59,759 nucleotides of DNA, from contig NZ_JAFCJX010000043.1 of assembly GCF_018130695.1 (NCBI RefSeq), forward strand, positions 1 through 59,759, given 5' to 3'. This DNA is from Bradyrhizobium jicamae. Its GTDB lineage: Bacteria; Pseudomonadota; Alphaproteobacteria; Rhizobiales; Xanthobacteraceae. Positions 49,741 through 57,351 of this stretch are shown here, one piece after another; the first letter of the stretch is position 1; every line of letters starts with the position of its first letter. The notes below the pieces were generated by a model, which was not told the DNA's origin, did not search any database, and saw nothing but the letters and a program-made list of their open reading frames with translations. A program made the position numbers and the translations under genes.

Positions 49741-49868
49741 GGTGTCATCACCCGCGTATGCGGGTGATCCAGTATTCCAGAGACGCCAGCGATTGAGCCG
49801 ATGGGCCGCGGCGTACTGGGTCGCCCGCTCCAGTGCGCAAGTGCGCACAAGGCGGGCGATGACACTGG
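49741..49868. repeat. Palindromic dispersed repeat
   Basis: GTGTCATCACCCGC at the left is complemented by GCGGGCGATGACAC at the right with one mismatch. Inner stems CCCGC-GTAT-GCGGG and the text GATCCAGTATTCCAGAGACG are the form I remember from Bradyrhizobium spacers. Confidence 0.8.
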
Positions 49869-49919
49869 GATAAGTGTCTGCATTCTCGCGACATGATTTG
49901 CCCGAGCTTTACATCTCGT

Positions 49920-50360
49920 TTCGCCCTCTCCGTTAGCTGAGGGCGCAGGGAAAGCCGGGCGCTCACTTGCACCCGAGGTCTCGTGCGCAATGGAGTAGAA
50001 GTTGCGCACACGAGCATACAGGTGCAGCCGAGACAGCCCGACTTCCCCTGCGCGATGGCTTTACGGCTTATACGTGCTCGCCCTGGTGAGACTCTGCATT
50101 TGTGTCACCATCGCCAGCGACAGGCGTTAGCCTGTTCGCTTGCTTACCACCAGCATCGGGGCGGCAGGCCCACACGACTTCACCGTACGCCTTGGTGCGT
50201 TCGTCTCGTGCACCTTGGCGTCCACCGCATCCCAACCCACGTTCGCGACGACCGCGAAGCGCCCCTCATGCCGGGCGGGATGGACGTAACTTTAGCATAT
50301 TCCGAAGTTCGTGTAAAGAGGAATATTTTGCCCGTGCCGGCTTGCGCCGTCGGGCAAATC
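49920..50360. repeat. Long non-coding repeat-type sequence
   Basis: From the GCCCTC/GAGGGC stem near 49924-49946 (CGCCCTCTCCGTTAGC, then TGAGGGCG) through to the hairpin TTTGCCCG (50327-50334)/CGGGCAAA (50351-50358). I recall near-identical blocks (around CACCCGAGGTCTCGTGCGCA and CGTGCTCGCCCTGGTGAGAC) scattered through Bradyrhizobium genomes. No second copy is in this window, so the repeat call rests on memory. Confidence 0.5.
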
Positions 50361-50585
50361 AGTGATCGAATATCGCGGGGAGGGGTGTGGCTGTCACCGT
50401 GCCATTGCGAGCGCGCTGATCCCGGTAATTGCGGTCCGGCACCGTCACGTCATTCTAATTGTGCGCTGACATGATGCGCGTGTCGTTACTGCTGCGTTGC
50501 GAAAAACACCGGGCCCGCCTTGCCACCGTTGACTTGCGTCGCGGCCCGCGCCAAGCCTGCAGCCACAGTATCCGGGCCGGAACGA

Positions 50586-50837
50586 ATGGACGAAAAGCGC
50601 AGGTATCCGCGAACCGAGATCAGCGAGCCGGCCTATATTTCGTCGGGCGGCTCGGTGATGCATTGTGTGGTCGCGAATATCTCGCAGGAAGGCGCGGCGA
50701 TCGACGTCGATAACCCGGCCTTTGTCCCGGCCTGCTTCCGCCTGGTGATGGCGAAGGACGCCAGCGACGTGCATCATTGCCGGGTGATCTGGACCAAGAA
50801 GACCCGGATCGGCGTGATGTTTGTTCCGCCAAAGTGA
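50586..50837 (+). CDS. PilZ domain protein
   Basis: 83 residues, a single PilZ domain. The N-terminal RxxxR (MDEKRRYPRTEIS) and the [DN]xSxxG motif (VANISQEGAAIDV) that together bind c-di-GMP are both present; the usual Asp of the second motif is Asn here. The end (RVIWTKKTRIGVMFV) is the typical last strand. ATG 50586 is chosen, as the sequence before it does not look coding. It would be a cytoplasmic c-di-GMP receptor with an unknown target. Confidence 0.85.
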   Translation: MDEKRRYPRTEISEPAYISSGGSVMHCVVANISQEGAAIDVDNPAFVPACFRLVMAKDASDVHHCRVIWTKKTRIGVMFVPPK

Positions 50838-50929
50838 CGCCGGCGGCATCGCGATAAAGGCCTGCCGCTCGGGCGGCTGGCCTGCTAAGCTCGGTTCCGG
50901 TCTCGTTGCCGACTGGATGCGGAGCGCCG

Positions 50930-51655
50930 ATGACGCCCGAACCTGCCACGATCTGTCTTGGCTGCTGGCAAAATTTGCACGTGCCGATCCCGCTGCGTGG
51001 GCCGCTGTCGGCACCGTTCCGCATCTTCGGGATCAAGCCGAGCCGCATGAATCCCAACATGTGCACGATCTGCGAGATGGCGTTCTCGCGCGTCATGAAG
51101 GCGCGCGCGGTAACGATCGACGCCACCATCATGTTCGCCGATCTGCGCGGCTACACCGTGCTGACCCAGAGCCTTCCGCAGGCCGGGCTGACGTCGCTGC
51201 TCGACGCCTTCTATGACGACTGCGCCATGGCGATCTGGCACTTTGACGGCATCCTTAACAAAACCATCGGCGACGCCGTGCTCGCGATCTTCAACTTCCC
51301 GGTCAAGCAGCAGGATCACGCGATGCAGGCGCTGCTGGCGGCGCGGCAGATCCAGCAAAACTTTGCCAGGCGGCGCGAGGAACTGGTGCGGACCGTCGGC
51401 GACATCGAGCTCGGGATCGGCATCGGGATTGACAGTGGTGACACCAATTTCGGCGAGTTCGGCAAGGCCCATCGTGACCTGACGGCTGTTGGCACCGTGG
51501 TCAACCGGGCTGCGCGGGTGCAGGCGGCTGCGAAATCGGGCGAGATCCTGGTCACGTCGGCCGTGCGCGATCGCACCGGAGACGTCGTGACGGGAGATGG
51601 GGCCGACTACGCGCTGAAGGGGTTCGATCAGCCAGTGCGGCTGTTTCCGGCCTGA
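50930..51655 (+). CDS. Class III adenylate/guanylate cyclase with N-terminal CxxC motifs
   Basis: 241 residues from ATG 50930 (GGAG six bases upstream). The cyclase homology domain has the metal Asp71 (IMFADLRGYTVLTQ) and Asp115 (NKTIGDAVLAIF), the purine-recognition Lys111 and Thr175 typical of adenylate cyclases, and the transition-state Asn182/Arg186 (VNRAARV), so it should be active and make cAMP. The first 50 residues have Cys9-x2-Cys12 (ICLGCWQN) and Cys45-x2-Cys48 (MCTICEM), a likely zinc or iron-sulfur site placed before the catalytic domain. No membrane segment. Confidence 0.88.
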   Translation: MTPEPATICLGCWQNLHVPIPLRGPLSAPFRIFGIKPSRMNPNMCTICEMAFSRVMKARAVTIDATIMFADLRGYTVLTQSLPQAGLTSLLDAFYDDCAMAIWHFDGILNKTIGDAVLAIFNFPVKQQDHAMQALLAARQIQQNFARRREELVRTVGDIELGIGIGIDSGDTNFGEFGKAHRDLTAVGTVVNRAARVQAAAKSGEILVTSAVRDRTGDVVTGDGADYALKGFDQPVRLFPA

Positions 51656-51668
51656 CGGAAACAAGGAA

Positions 51669-51708
51669 GGACGGCTCCAACGCCTTTTGCAAAGCGTCGG
51701 AGCCGTCC
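51669..51708. terminator. Bidirectional terminator-like hairpin
   Basis: GGACGGCTCC (51669-51678) / GGAGCCGTCC (51699-51708), perfect, with an inner ACGC/GCGT and a TTTT loop. It lies between the convergent cyclase and helicase genes. T runs are weak on both sides (TTCCTTGTTTCC on the minus side). Confidence 0.65.
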
Positions 51709-51797
51709 GGGATGGTCGTATGCCGATTTCAACAGGCACCCAACGTGCCGGCGCAGGAAATCGTTCCCAGTGCTCTGAAAATAATTTTAGCTTCCAG

Positions 51798-53867
51798 CTA
51801 GCGCCACATGCCGCGCATCCTGGCGCGGATGTCGATGGTGGGACCCTGGCTGGCGGCTTTCGGCTGGGCGGGGGCGGCGCGGGGCCAGCTGGTCCGCTCG
51901 AAGGCCGGCAGCAGCCGTTCCGGGATGAAGCGTGTGCGCGACGCGTACATGTGGCGGTCGCCTCTGGCAGCCTGGCCGTGCACGAAGAAGCGTTGCGGCA
52001 CCATCAGGTGCAGATCGTCCTTGGCGCGGGTCATGGCGACATAGAGCAGGCGGCGTTCCTCCTCGAGCTCGGCCGAGGTGCCGGCGCCGAGATCGGACGG
52101 CATGCAGCCATCGACCACGTTGAGCACATAGACCGATTTCCATTCCTGGCCCTTGGCGGAATGGATCGTCGACAGGATCAGATAGTCCTCGTCGAGCAGC
52201 GGCACGCCGGCCTGGTCGCTGGTGGCATCGGGCGGGTCGAGCGTGAGCTCGGTCAGGAAGCGCTCGCGCGAGGGATAGCTGCCGGCGATCTGCTCGAGCT
52301 GGACCAAATCCGCGCGGCGGACCTCGCTGTCCTCGTGGATGCGGTCGAGATGCGGCTCGTACCAGAGCCTGGCGCGTTCGATGTCGACCGGCCATTCCGA
52401 GTAGCGCAGGTTTTCGACCGCTTCGACGAACGACCGCCAGTCGGTGCCGGCGCGCGGCGGCGAGGGCAGGCGCGCGAGGGCCGCGATCGGATCGGCGGCC
52501 TCGGCCATCTGGTCGAGCACGCGCTGCGCGGAGGCGGGGCCAACGCCCGGCAACAAATGCAGGATGCGGAAGCCGGCGACGCGGTCGCGCGGGTTCTCGA
52601 CAAGGCGCAGCAGCGCCAGCATGTCCTTGACATGGGCGGCATCGAGAAATTTCAGGCCGCCGAACTTCACGAAGGGAATGTTGCGGCGGGTCAGCTCGAC
52701 CTCGAGCGGACCGCTATGCGAGGAGGTCCGGAACAGCACCGCCTGATGCTTCAGCAGTGTGCCTTCCTCGCGGTTGGCCAGCACCTGCTCGACGATGTAG
52801 CGGGCCTGGTCGGCCTCGTCATTGATCACGACGAGCTGCGGCCTGCGCTCGGAGGCCCGTTCGGTCCAGAGGTTCTTGGTGAAGCGCTCCTTGGCGAGCG
52901 AGATCACGCCGTTGGCGGCGGACAGGATCGGCTGTGTTGAGCGGTAGTTGCGGTCGAGCGTGACGATCTCCGCCTGCGGTGTGAAGTGGTCGGGGAAATC
53001 GAGGATGTTGCGCACCGTCGCGGCGCGGAACGAGTAGATCGACTGCGCGTCGTCGCCGACCACGGTGAGACCGCGTCCGTCCGGCTTCAGCGCCAGCAGC
53101 ACCGATGATTGCAGGCGGTTGGTGTCCTGATATTCGTCGACCATGACATGGTCGAAGCGGCCGCCGATCTCTTCGGCGAGGCCGGCATCCGTCATCATCT
53201 GCGCCCAGTACAACAGCAGGTCGTCGTAATCGAGCACGTTCTGCTTCTGCTTGGCCTCGACATAGGCGGCGAACAGCTGCTTCAGCTCGGCGGCCCAGCC
53301 GGCACACCATGGAAAGGATTGGCCGAGCACGGCGTCGATCGCCGTCTCCGCGTTGACGCAGCGGGAGTAGATCGCAAGGCAGGTGCCCTTGGTGGGAAAC
53401 CGGCTCTCGGTCCTGGACAGGCCGAGATCATGGCGGACCAGGTTCATCAGGTCGGCGGAGTCCTCGCGATCATGGATTGTGAACGCCGGCTCGAGCCCGA
53501 TGCGTTCGGCATATTCGCGTAAGAGCCGCGCGCCGATGCCATGGAAGGTGCCGGCCCAGCTCAGCGCGTCCGTCATGACGGAGGCCTTGTCGCCCATTAC
53601 CCGCCGCGCGATACGCTCGACGCGCCCGGCCATCTCGGCGGCGGCGCGGCGCGAAAACGTCATCAGCAGGATGCGGCGCGGATCGGCGCCGGCGACGATC
53701 AGATGGGCGACGCGATGCGCCAGCGTGTTGGTCTTGCCGGAGCCCGCGCCCGCGATCACGAGCAGCGGGCTGCCGATGGTTCCGTCTGCGCCGACGCCAT
53801 GCTCCACGGCGCGCCGCTGCTCGGGATTGAGCGCATCCAGATAGGTTTTCTCGGCAAGGTCAGTCAC
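51798..53867 (-). CDS. UvrD/PcrA-like superfamily 1 DNA helicase
   Basis: 689 residues. Helicase motifs in order: Q motif LNPEQRRAVEHG, Walker A VIAGAGSGKTNTLAHRV, Ia LLMTFSRRAAAEM, II VMVDEYQDTN, III VVGDDAQSIYSFRAA, IV LDRNYRST, V ILSTIHSAKGQEWKSVYVL and VI EEERRLLYVAMTRAKDDL. It unwinds DNA 3'-5' in repair or replication restart. The C-terminus is short and lacks the long UvrD tail, so it is probably a second, UvrD-like helicase rather than the main UvrD, which I cannot prove. GTG and ATG alternatives are unneeded; ATG 53867 fits. Confidence 0.9.
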   Translation of the reverse strand: MTDLAEKTYLDALNPEQRRAVEHGVGADGTIGSPLLVIAGAGSGKTNTLAHRVAHLIVAGADPRRILLMTFSRRAAAEMAGRVERIARRVMGDKASVMTDALSWAGTFHGIGARLLREYAERIGLEPAFTIHDREDSADLMNLVRHDLGLSRTESRFPTKGTCLAIYSRCVNAETAIDAVLGQSFPWCAGWAAELKQLFAAYVEAKQKQNVLDYDDLLLYWAQMMTDAGLAEEIGGRFDHVMVDEYQDTNRLQSSVLLALKPDGRGLTVVGDDAQSIYSFRAATVRNILDFPDHFTPQAEIVTLDRNYRSTQPILSAANGVISLAKERFTKNLWTERASERRPQLVVINDEADQARYIVEQVLANREEGTLLKHQAVLFRTSSHSGPLEVELTRRNIPFVKFGGLKFLDAAHVKDMLALLRLVENPRDRVAGFRILHLLPGVGPASAQRVLDQMAEAADPIAALARLPSPPRAGTDWRSFVEAVENLRYSEWPVDIERARLWYEPHLDRIHEDSEVRRADLVQLEQIAGSYPSRERFLTELTLDPPDATSDQAGVPLLDEDYLILSTIHSAKGQEWKSVYVLNVVDGCMPSDLGAGTSAELEEERRLLYVAMTRAKDDLHLMVPQRFFVHGQAARGDRHMYASRTRFIPERLLPAFERTSWPRAAPAQPKAASQGPTIDIRARMRGMWR

Positions 53868-53980
53868 GAATCACCCCCCGTCAAAACGCTAACAGACATC
53901 TGACGCATCGGGGGCAACGGCCAGCAGCGGGTGCAAAGAAATTAGATTGACTTTAACCCGGCGCGGCGCACAACCGCGCC

Positions 53981-54238
53981 ATGGGTGACGTATCCAGTTC
54001 CGACACGCCGTTGAAGGCGACGTTCAAGTTGAGGCTCAACGGCGAAACGGTGACGCTTGCGACCGTGGGGCAGGCCTATCGCTTCATCACCAACATCAAC
54101 GCCGTCGAATGGATGGAATTCCGCTCGCTGCATGACGATGCCGTCCGTGCGCTGGAGAAGGCGGCCGACAACGCGATGCTGACGGTGCAGGCAACCAACG
54201 CGCTGCGCACGCTGTTCGTGCGCGCCAAATTGCTTTGA
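53981..54238 (+). CDS. Small DUF982-like protein
   Basis: 85 residues from ATG 53981. Residues 22-85 (ETVTLATVGQAYRFITNINA, then WMEFRSLHDDAVRALEKAAD and TVQATNALRTLFVRAKLL) align with the protein encoded convergently at 54279-54527, sharing TVG-x-A, F-x-x-N, the late A-T-x-x-L-R and the ending R-x-L-L. The pattern (beta strand, AaxF helix, long helix) recalls DUF982, a small rhizobial family of unknown function. No signal peptide. Confidence 0.65.
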   Translation: MGDVSSSDTPLKATFKLRLNGETVTLATVGQAYRFITNINAVEWMEFRSLHDDAVRALEKAADNAMLTVQATNALRTLFVRAKLL

Positions 54239-54278
54239 AGACCGACTTGTTCTGAAAAAGAAGCGGGCCGCCCGGTCC

Positions 54279-54527
54279 TCAGTCTTGCGCGAGCAGGCGA
54301 TCATAGAGCAGGGCGGACCGTAGATTCACGGTGGCGGTCGTGAGGTAACGCGCTGACTTCATCGCGTTGTTGAACATCAGGATCGCGGTCTTCCAATGCG
54401 CACTCTCGCGCTGATCCTCGGTCAGATTGGACAGGAAGTCCGCGGCGTCGCCGACCGTCACGAGCGTGCGCCCATCCTTGAGCGCAAGCGCGAACGCCAG
54501 CGGCGAACGCTTTTCCAGTTCCAGCAC
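54279..54527 (-). CDS. Small DUF982-like protein, paralogue of 53981-54238
   Basis: 82 residues if GTG 54527 is used; it has GGAG six bases upstream, whereas the longer TTG 54602 start has none and would add 25 residues with a direct repeat (GSFL twice). Its core (ALKDGRTLVTVGDAADFLSN, LTEDQRESAHWKTAILMFNN, then TTATVNLRSALLYDRLL) aligns with its convergent neighbour. Function unknown; the pair probably arose by duplication and inversion. Confidence 0.6.
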   Translation of the reverse strand: MLELEKRSPLAFALALKDGRTLVTVGDAADFLSNLTEDQRESAHWKTAILMFNNAMKSARYLTTATVNLRSALLYDRLLAQD

Positions 54528-54660
54528 GACAAGCTCCAGCCCCGAGAGAAACGATCCAACGAGAAACGATCCAGACAGCGTTAGCTGCGTCGGCTCTATC
54601 AAGCGTTAAAGCCCCGCCCCGCTGCAAGCCTTGTTTGCCGCAAGCCTTGGGATGGCGTGG

Positions 54661-54861
54661 CTAAAAGGAATCGGCAAGCGCGATCTCGGCCTTCAGCGCT
54701 TCGATCCGCCGCTGGGCCTCCTCGAAGGACAGCCCCTTCGCGAACTGCCTGGGCTGATAGGCCTCCTCGGCCAGGCTCCTCAGCCGGAGCGCCTGGGCGC
54801 GGGTCATCTGCGCCCCGACCCGGTCGGTTACGCCGCCAAAAGTGATCGCTGCATTGCTCAT
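54661..54861 (-). CDS. DUF3072 family protein
   Basis: 66 residues from ATG 54861 (MSNAAITFGGVTDRVGAQMT). The core MTRAQALRLRSLAEEAYQPR, then FAKGLSFEEAQRRIEALKAE is the DUF3072 pattern, a small all-helical protein of unknown function. In-frame ATG 54873 is an alternative. Confidence 0.8.
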   Translation of the reverse strand: MSNAAITFGGVTDRVGAQMTRAQALRLRSLAEEAYQPRQFAKGLSFEEAQRRIEALKAEIALADSF

Positions 54862-54923
54862 GGTCTGCCTCATCAGCCGATTGGATGGCTTGACAATATG
54901 TTCTATTTTTGTTCTAACAAGCC

Positions 54924-55226
54924 ATGGACAACAGAATTAATGAAATCAGACGAAAAATCAGTGCGTTGCGCGCCGAGATGACGCTTGTCGAGGCGGCGAT
55001 CAGCGATCAGATCAAGCGCGACCTCGATTGTAGCGAGACGGCCACTCGGCTGCTCGCGATGCGTGGCCAGCTGACCGAGTTGATCCGGGAGTGGAAGGCG
55101 TCCGGCGGCGGGGAACAACTGCCGACGGTTCGGGAGCGGCTCAGCCGCACCGCCGAGCGGCGCCCGGCCGAAAAGCTCAAGCTGAACTTCAAGCGGAAGC
55201 CGGCCGCCGTCGACGCACGGGTCTAA
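54924..55226 (+). CDS. Small coiled-coil protein of unknown function
   Basis: 100 residues from ATG 54924 (AT-rich upstream TTCTATTTTTGTTCTAACAA suggests a promoter). Residues 1-60 form heptad-like helices (INEIRRKISALRAEMTLVEA, then RLLAMRGQLTELIREWKASG); the last 35 are basic (RERLSRTAERRPAEKLKLNF, KRKPA). No recognised family. It could bind nucleic acid or a partner by coiled coil. Confidence 0.6.
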   Translation: MDNRINEIRRKISALRAEMTLVEAAISDQIKRDLDCSETATRLLAMRGQLTELIREWKASGGGEQLPTVRERLSRTAERRPAEKLKLNFKRKPAAVDARV

Positions 55227-55313
55227 CCGTCACGGCCCGACCGGTCGCGGCGCTAGGTCTCAGGCGGCGGTTGGGAACAATTGGCAGACGTCGGGTATTC
55301 TTTGGCGGTGAAA

Positions 55314-55553
55314 ATGCATCACCGATCGAGGCACGTGACTGCTGACCGGACCGCTCGGCCGCGGCCCTCGGTGAATGACGACCGCAGCCCGCTGCTGACG
55401 CTGATGTCCTGCATCGACTGCCTGACGACGATGCGGCTGGAAACCTGCTCCCCGGGCGACGAGGGCAAGGACATCATCCAATATCGCTGCGAGCAATGCG
55501 GCCGCGTCGAGCGCGTGCAGCTGGTGCGGCGGAGCTGGCCGGTGCGGAACTAG
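55314..55553 (+). CDS. Small zinc-ribbon-like protein
   Basis: 79 residues from ATG 55314; TTG 55281 would add 11. Two CxxC pairs (MSCIDCLTTMRLETCSPG and IQYRCEQCGRVERVQLVR), about 27 residues apart, form a likely zinc ribbon. The N-terminus is basic. Such proteins are often small regulatory or RNA-contact proteins; no partner is apparent. It is convergent with the hybrid kinase gene. Confidence 0.65.
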   Translation: MHHRSRHVTADRTARPRPSVNDDRSPLLTLMSCIDCLTTMRLETCSPGDEGKDIIQYRCEQCGRVERVQLVRRSWPVRN

Positions 55554-55578
55554 CTTGGGCAGGCTAATTTTGGGCAGG

Positions 55579-57090
55579 CTAATCCTGTCCCGTCAGTTTT
55601 GACAGCTCGCGGCTGAGGTCGTGAAGCTGGTAGGGCTTGCGCAGCACCGGAAAGTCGGACCGCACCTCGCGCATGCTGTCGCTGTAGCCCGTGGTCAGCA
55701 GGATCGGCAGGTCCGGGTTCTTCTCCCGGATGGCGCGCGCCAGCTTCAGGCCATCCATCTTGCCGGGCATGATGATGTCGGAGAACACCACGTCGACGCC
55801 GTTGGCCTCGATCGCCTGCAGCGCGCTTTCGGCACTCGACACCCAGCGGACGGTATAGCCGAGCTGCTCGAGCAGGCCGGTGCTGGCATCGGCCACCGCG
55901 GGATTGTCCTCCACCAGCAGCACGGTCGCACACGCCAGCCCGCTTGCACCCTCGCCAACCTGCCGTTCCCGGCTCCGGCCGCGTGGCAGATGGATGCTGA
56001 CGGTGGTGCCCTGGCCAAGCTCGGTCGCAATCTCGATCTTGCCGCCGGCCTGGTGTGCGAAGCCGTGGACCTGCGACAGGCCGAGCCCGGTCCCCTTGCC
56101 GACGGGCTTGGTGGTGAAGAAGGGATCGAAGACCTTGCTGAGCACGTCGTCGGGGATGCCGTCGCCGGTGTCGGCGACGCTGATCACGACCTGGTTGCTG
56201 GCGGCCTGGTTGCGGGCCGAGACGGTGAGGGTGCCGCCGTCAGCCATGGCGTCGCGCGCATTGACCACGAGATTGATCAGCGCCGTCTCGAATTCTGCGG
56301 GGTCGACATGGATCGGCCAGGTGCCGGGCCTGATATCGATGTGCAGGCGGATCATGCTGCCCAGCGCGCTGGTCAGGACTTCACGCAGCGCACCGATGCG
56401 GGCGACGACGTCGATGGCCTGTGGATTGACGCTTTGCCGGCGGGCGAAGCTCAGCAGCTGGCTGGTCAGCGACGCCGCGCGTTGCGAGGCGGTCTCGATC
56501 GCGCCGAGCGCGCGCAGGCCCCGTTCGCTCGACACTTCCTGGCGGATCTTGTGCAGGTTGCCCGAGATGATCATCAGCAGGTTGTTGAAGTCGTGGGCGA
56601 CGCCGCCGGTCAATTGGCCCAGCGCGTCCATCTTCTGCGATTCCGCGAGCTGCCGCTGCACCTGCTCCAGCTTCTGCTGCGCCTCGCGCCGTTCGGAAAT
56701 GTCGCGGGTGATCTTGGCAAAGCCGACCAGCACGCCGTCGGCGTCACGGATCGGATCGATCACCACGCTGGCCCAGAAGAACGAGCCGTCCTTGCGCACG
56801 CGCCAGCCTTCTTCCTCGTAATGCCCGGTCTCCTCGGCGATCTTGAGCGCGCGCGCCGGCTTGCCCGAGGCCTGGTCGGCCGGGGTGTAGAACCGCGAAA
56901 AGCTCTGGCCGATGATTTCCTCGGGCGCGTAGCCCTTGATGCGCTCTCCGCCGGCATTCCAGTTGGCGACGATGCCATCCGGCTTCAGCATGTAGAGCGC
57001 GTAGTCGGTGACGTTGCTCACCAGCAGGCGGAAAATGTGCTCGCTTTCGAAAGCGTCGCGTTCGAGCTGCTTGGATTTCTTCGCCATCAT
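55579..57090 (-). CDS. PAS-domain hybrid histidine kinase with receiver domain
   Basis: 503 residues from ATG 57090. PAS domain about 20-140 (HIFRLLVSNVTDYALYMLKP, EEIIGQSFSRFYTPADQASG, PAC end FAKITRDISERREAQ). HisKA with phospho-His in LGQLTGGVAHDFNNLLMIIS. HATPase N box INLVVNARDAMADGG, G boxes VADTGDGIPDDVL and GTGLGLSQVHG. C-terminal receiver with Asp in VVFSDIIMPGKMDGL and Lys in LRKPYQ. Soluble, no membrane segment. The longer open frame upstream to 57573 runs into the divergent promoter and is not supported. It is divergent from the poly-HAMP gene. Confidence 0.9.
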   Translation of the reverse strand: MMAKKSKQLERDAFESEHIFRLLVSNVTDYALYMLKPDGIVANWNAGGERIKGYAPEEIIGQSFSRFYTPADQASGKPARALKIAEETGHYEEEGWRVRKDGSFFWASVVIDPIRDADGVLVGFAKITRDISERREAQQKLEQVQRQLAESQKMDALGQLTGGVAHDFNNLLMIISGNLHKIRQEVSSERGLRALGAIETASQRAASLTSQLLSFARRQSVNPQAIDVVARIGALREVLTSALGSMIRLHIDIRPGTWPIHVDPAEFETALINLVVNARDAMADGGTLTVSARNQAASNQVVISVADTGDGIPDDVLSKVFDPFFTTKPVGKGTGLGLSQVHGFAHQAGGKIEIATELGQGTTVSIHLPRGRSRERQVGEGASGLACATVLLVEDNPAVADASTGLLEQLGYTVRWVSSAESALQAIEANGVDVVFSDIIMPGKMDGLKLARAIREKNPDLPILLTTGYSDSMREVRSDFPVLRKPYQLHDLSRELSKLTGQD

Positions 57091-57351
57091 GAATCCTGCC
57101 AACGCCCGGAACGCGCGGGCTTGGCGTTTGTTCCAATACGAAGCCAATTTCTTAGGCAGCCTATACCCGGCCACCCTGCCAGTTCCATCCCCGTGGAACC
57201 TTTTGGTTCCTGTCGCAATTAATAATGTTGGCCTTTCGTCGCGATTCGCAGGTCCGCTTTCACACTTGATTAGATCACGGGCAGCCACTCTTATCGTTTC
57301 GCTGGTGCAAGCGAGTCCTGGAGATTCGCGCCCGGCGTGCAGGGGGAATTC

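Larger units (their letters stand above)
49485..50585. other. 1.1-kb gene-free, repeat-rich interval
   Basis: No coding region can be supported. The interval holds two repeat blocks (49741-49868 and about 49920-50360). The open frames inside them have no ribosome-binding sites or protein-like composition. The last 200 bp leads into the PilZ gene. Confidence 0.7.

Noticed and set aside
49673..50474. Several overlapping open frames in the long spacer
   Set aside because: No RBS, protein-like patterns or families; they lie in repeat-type sequence.
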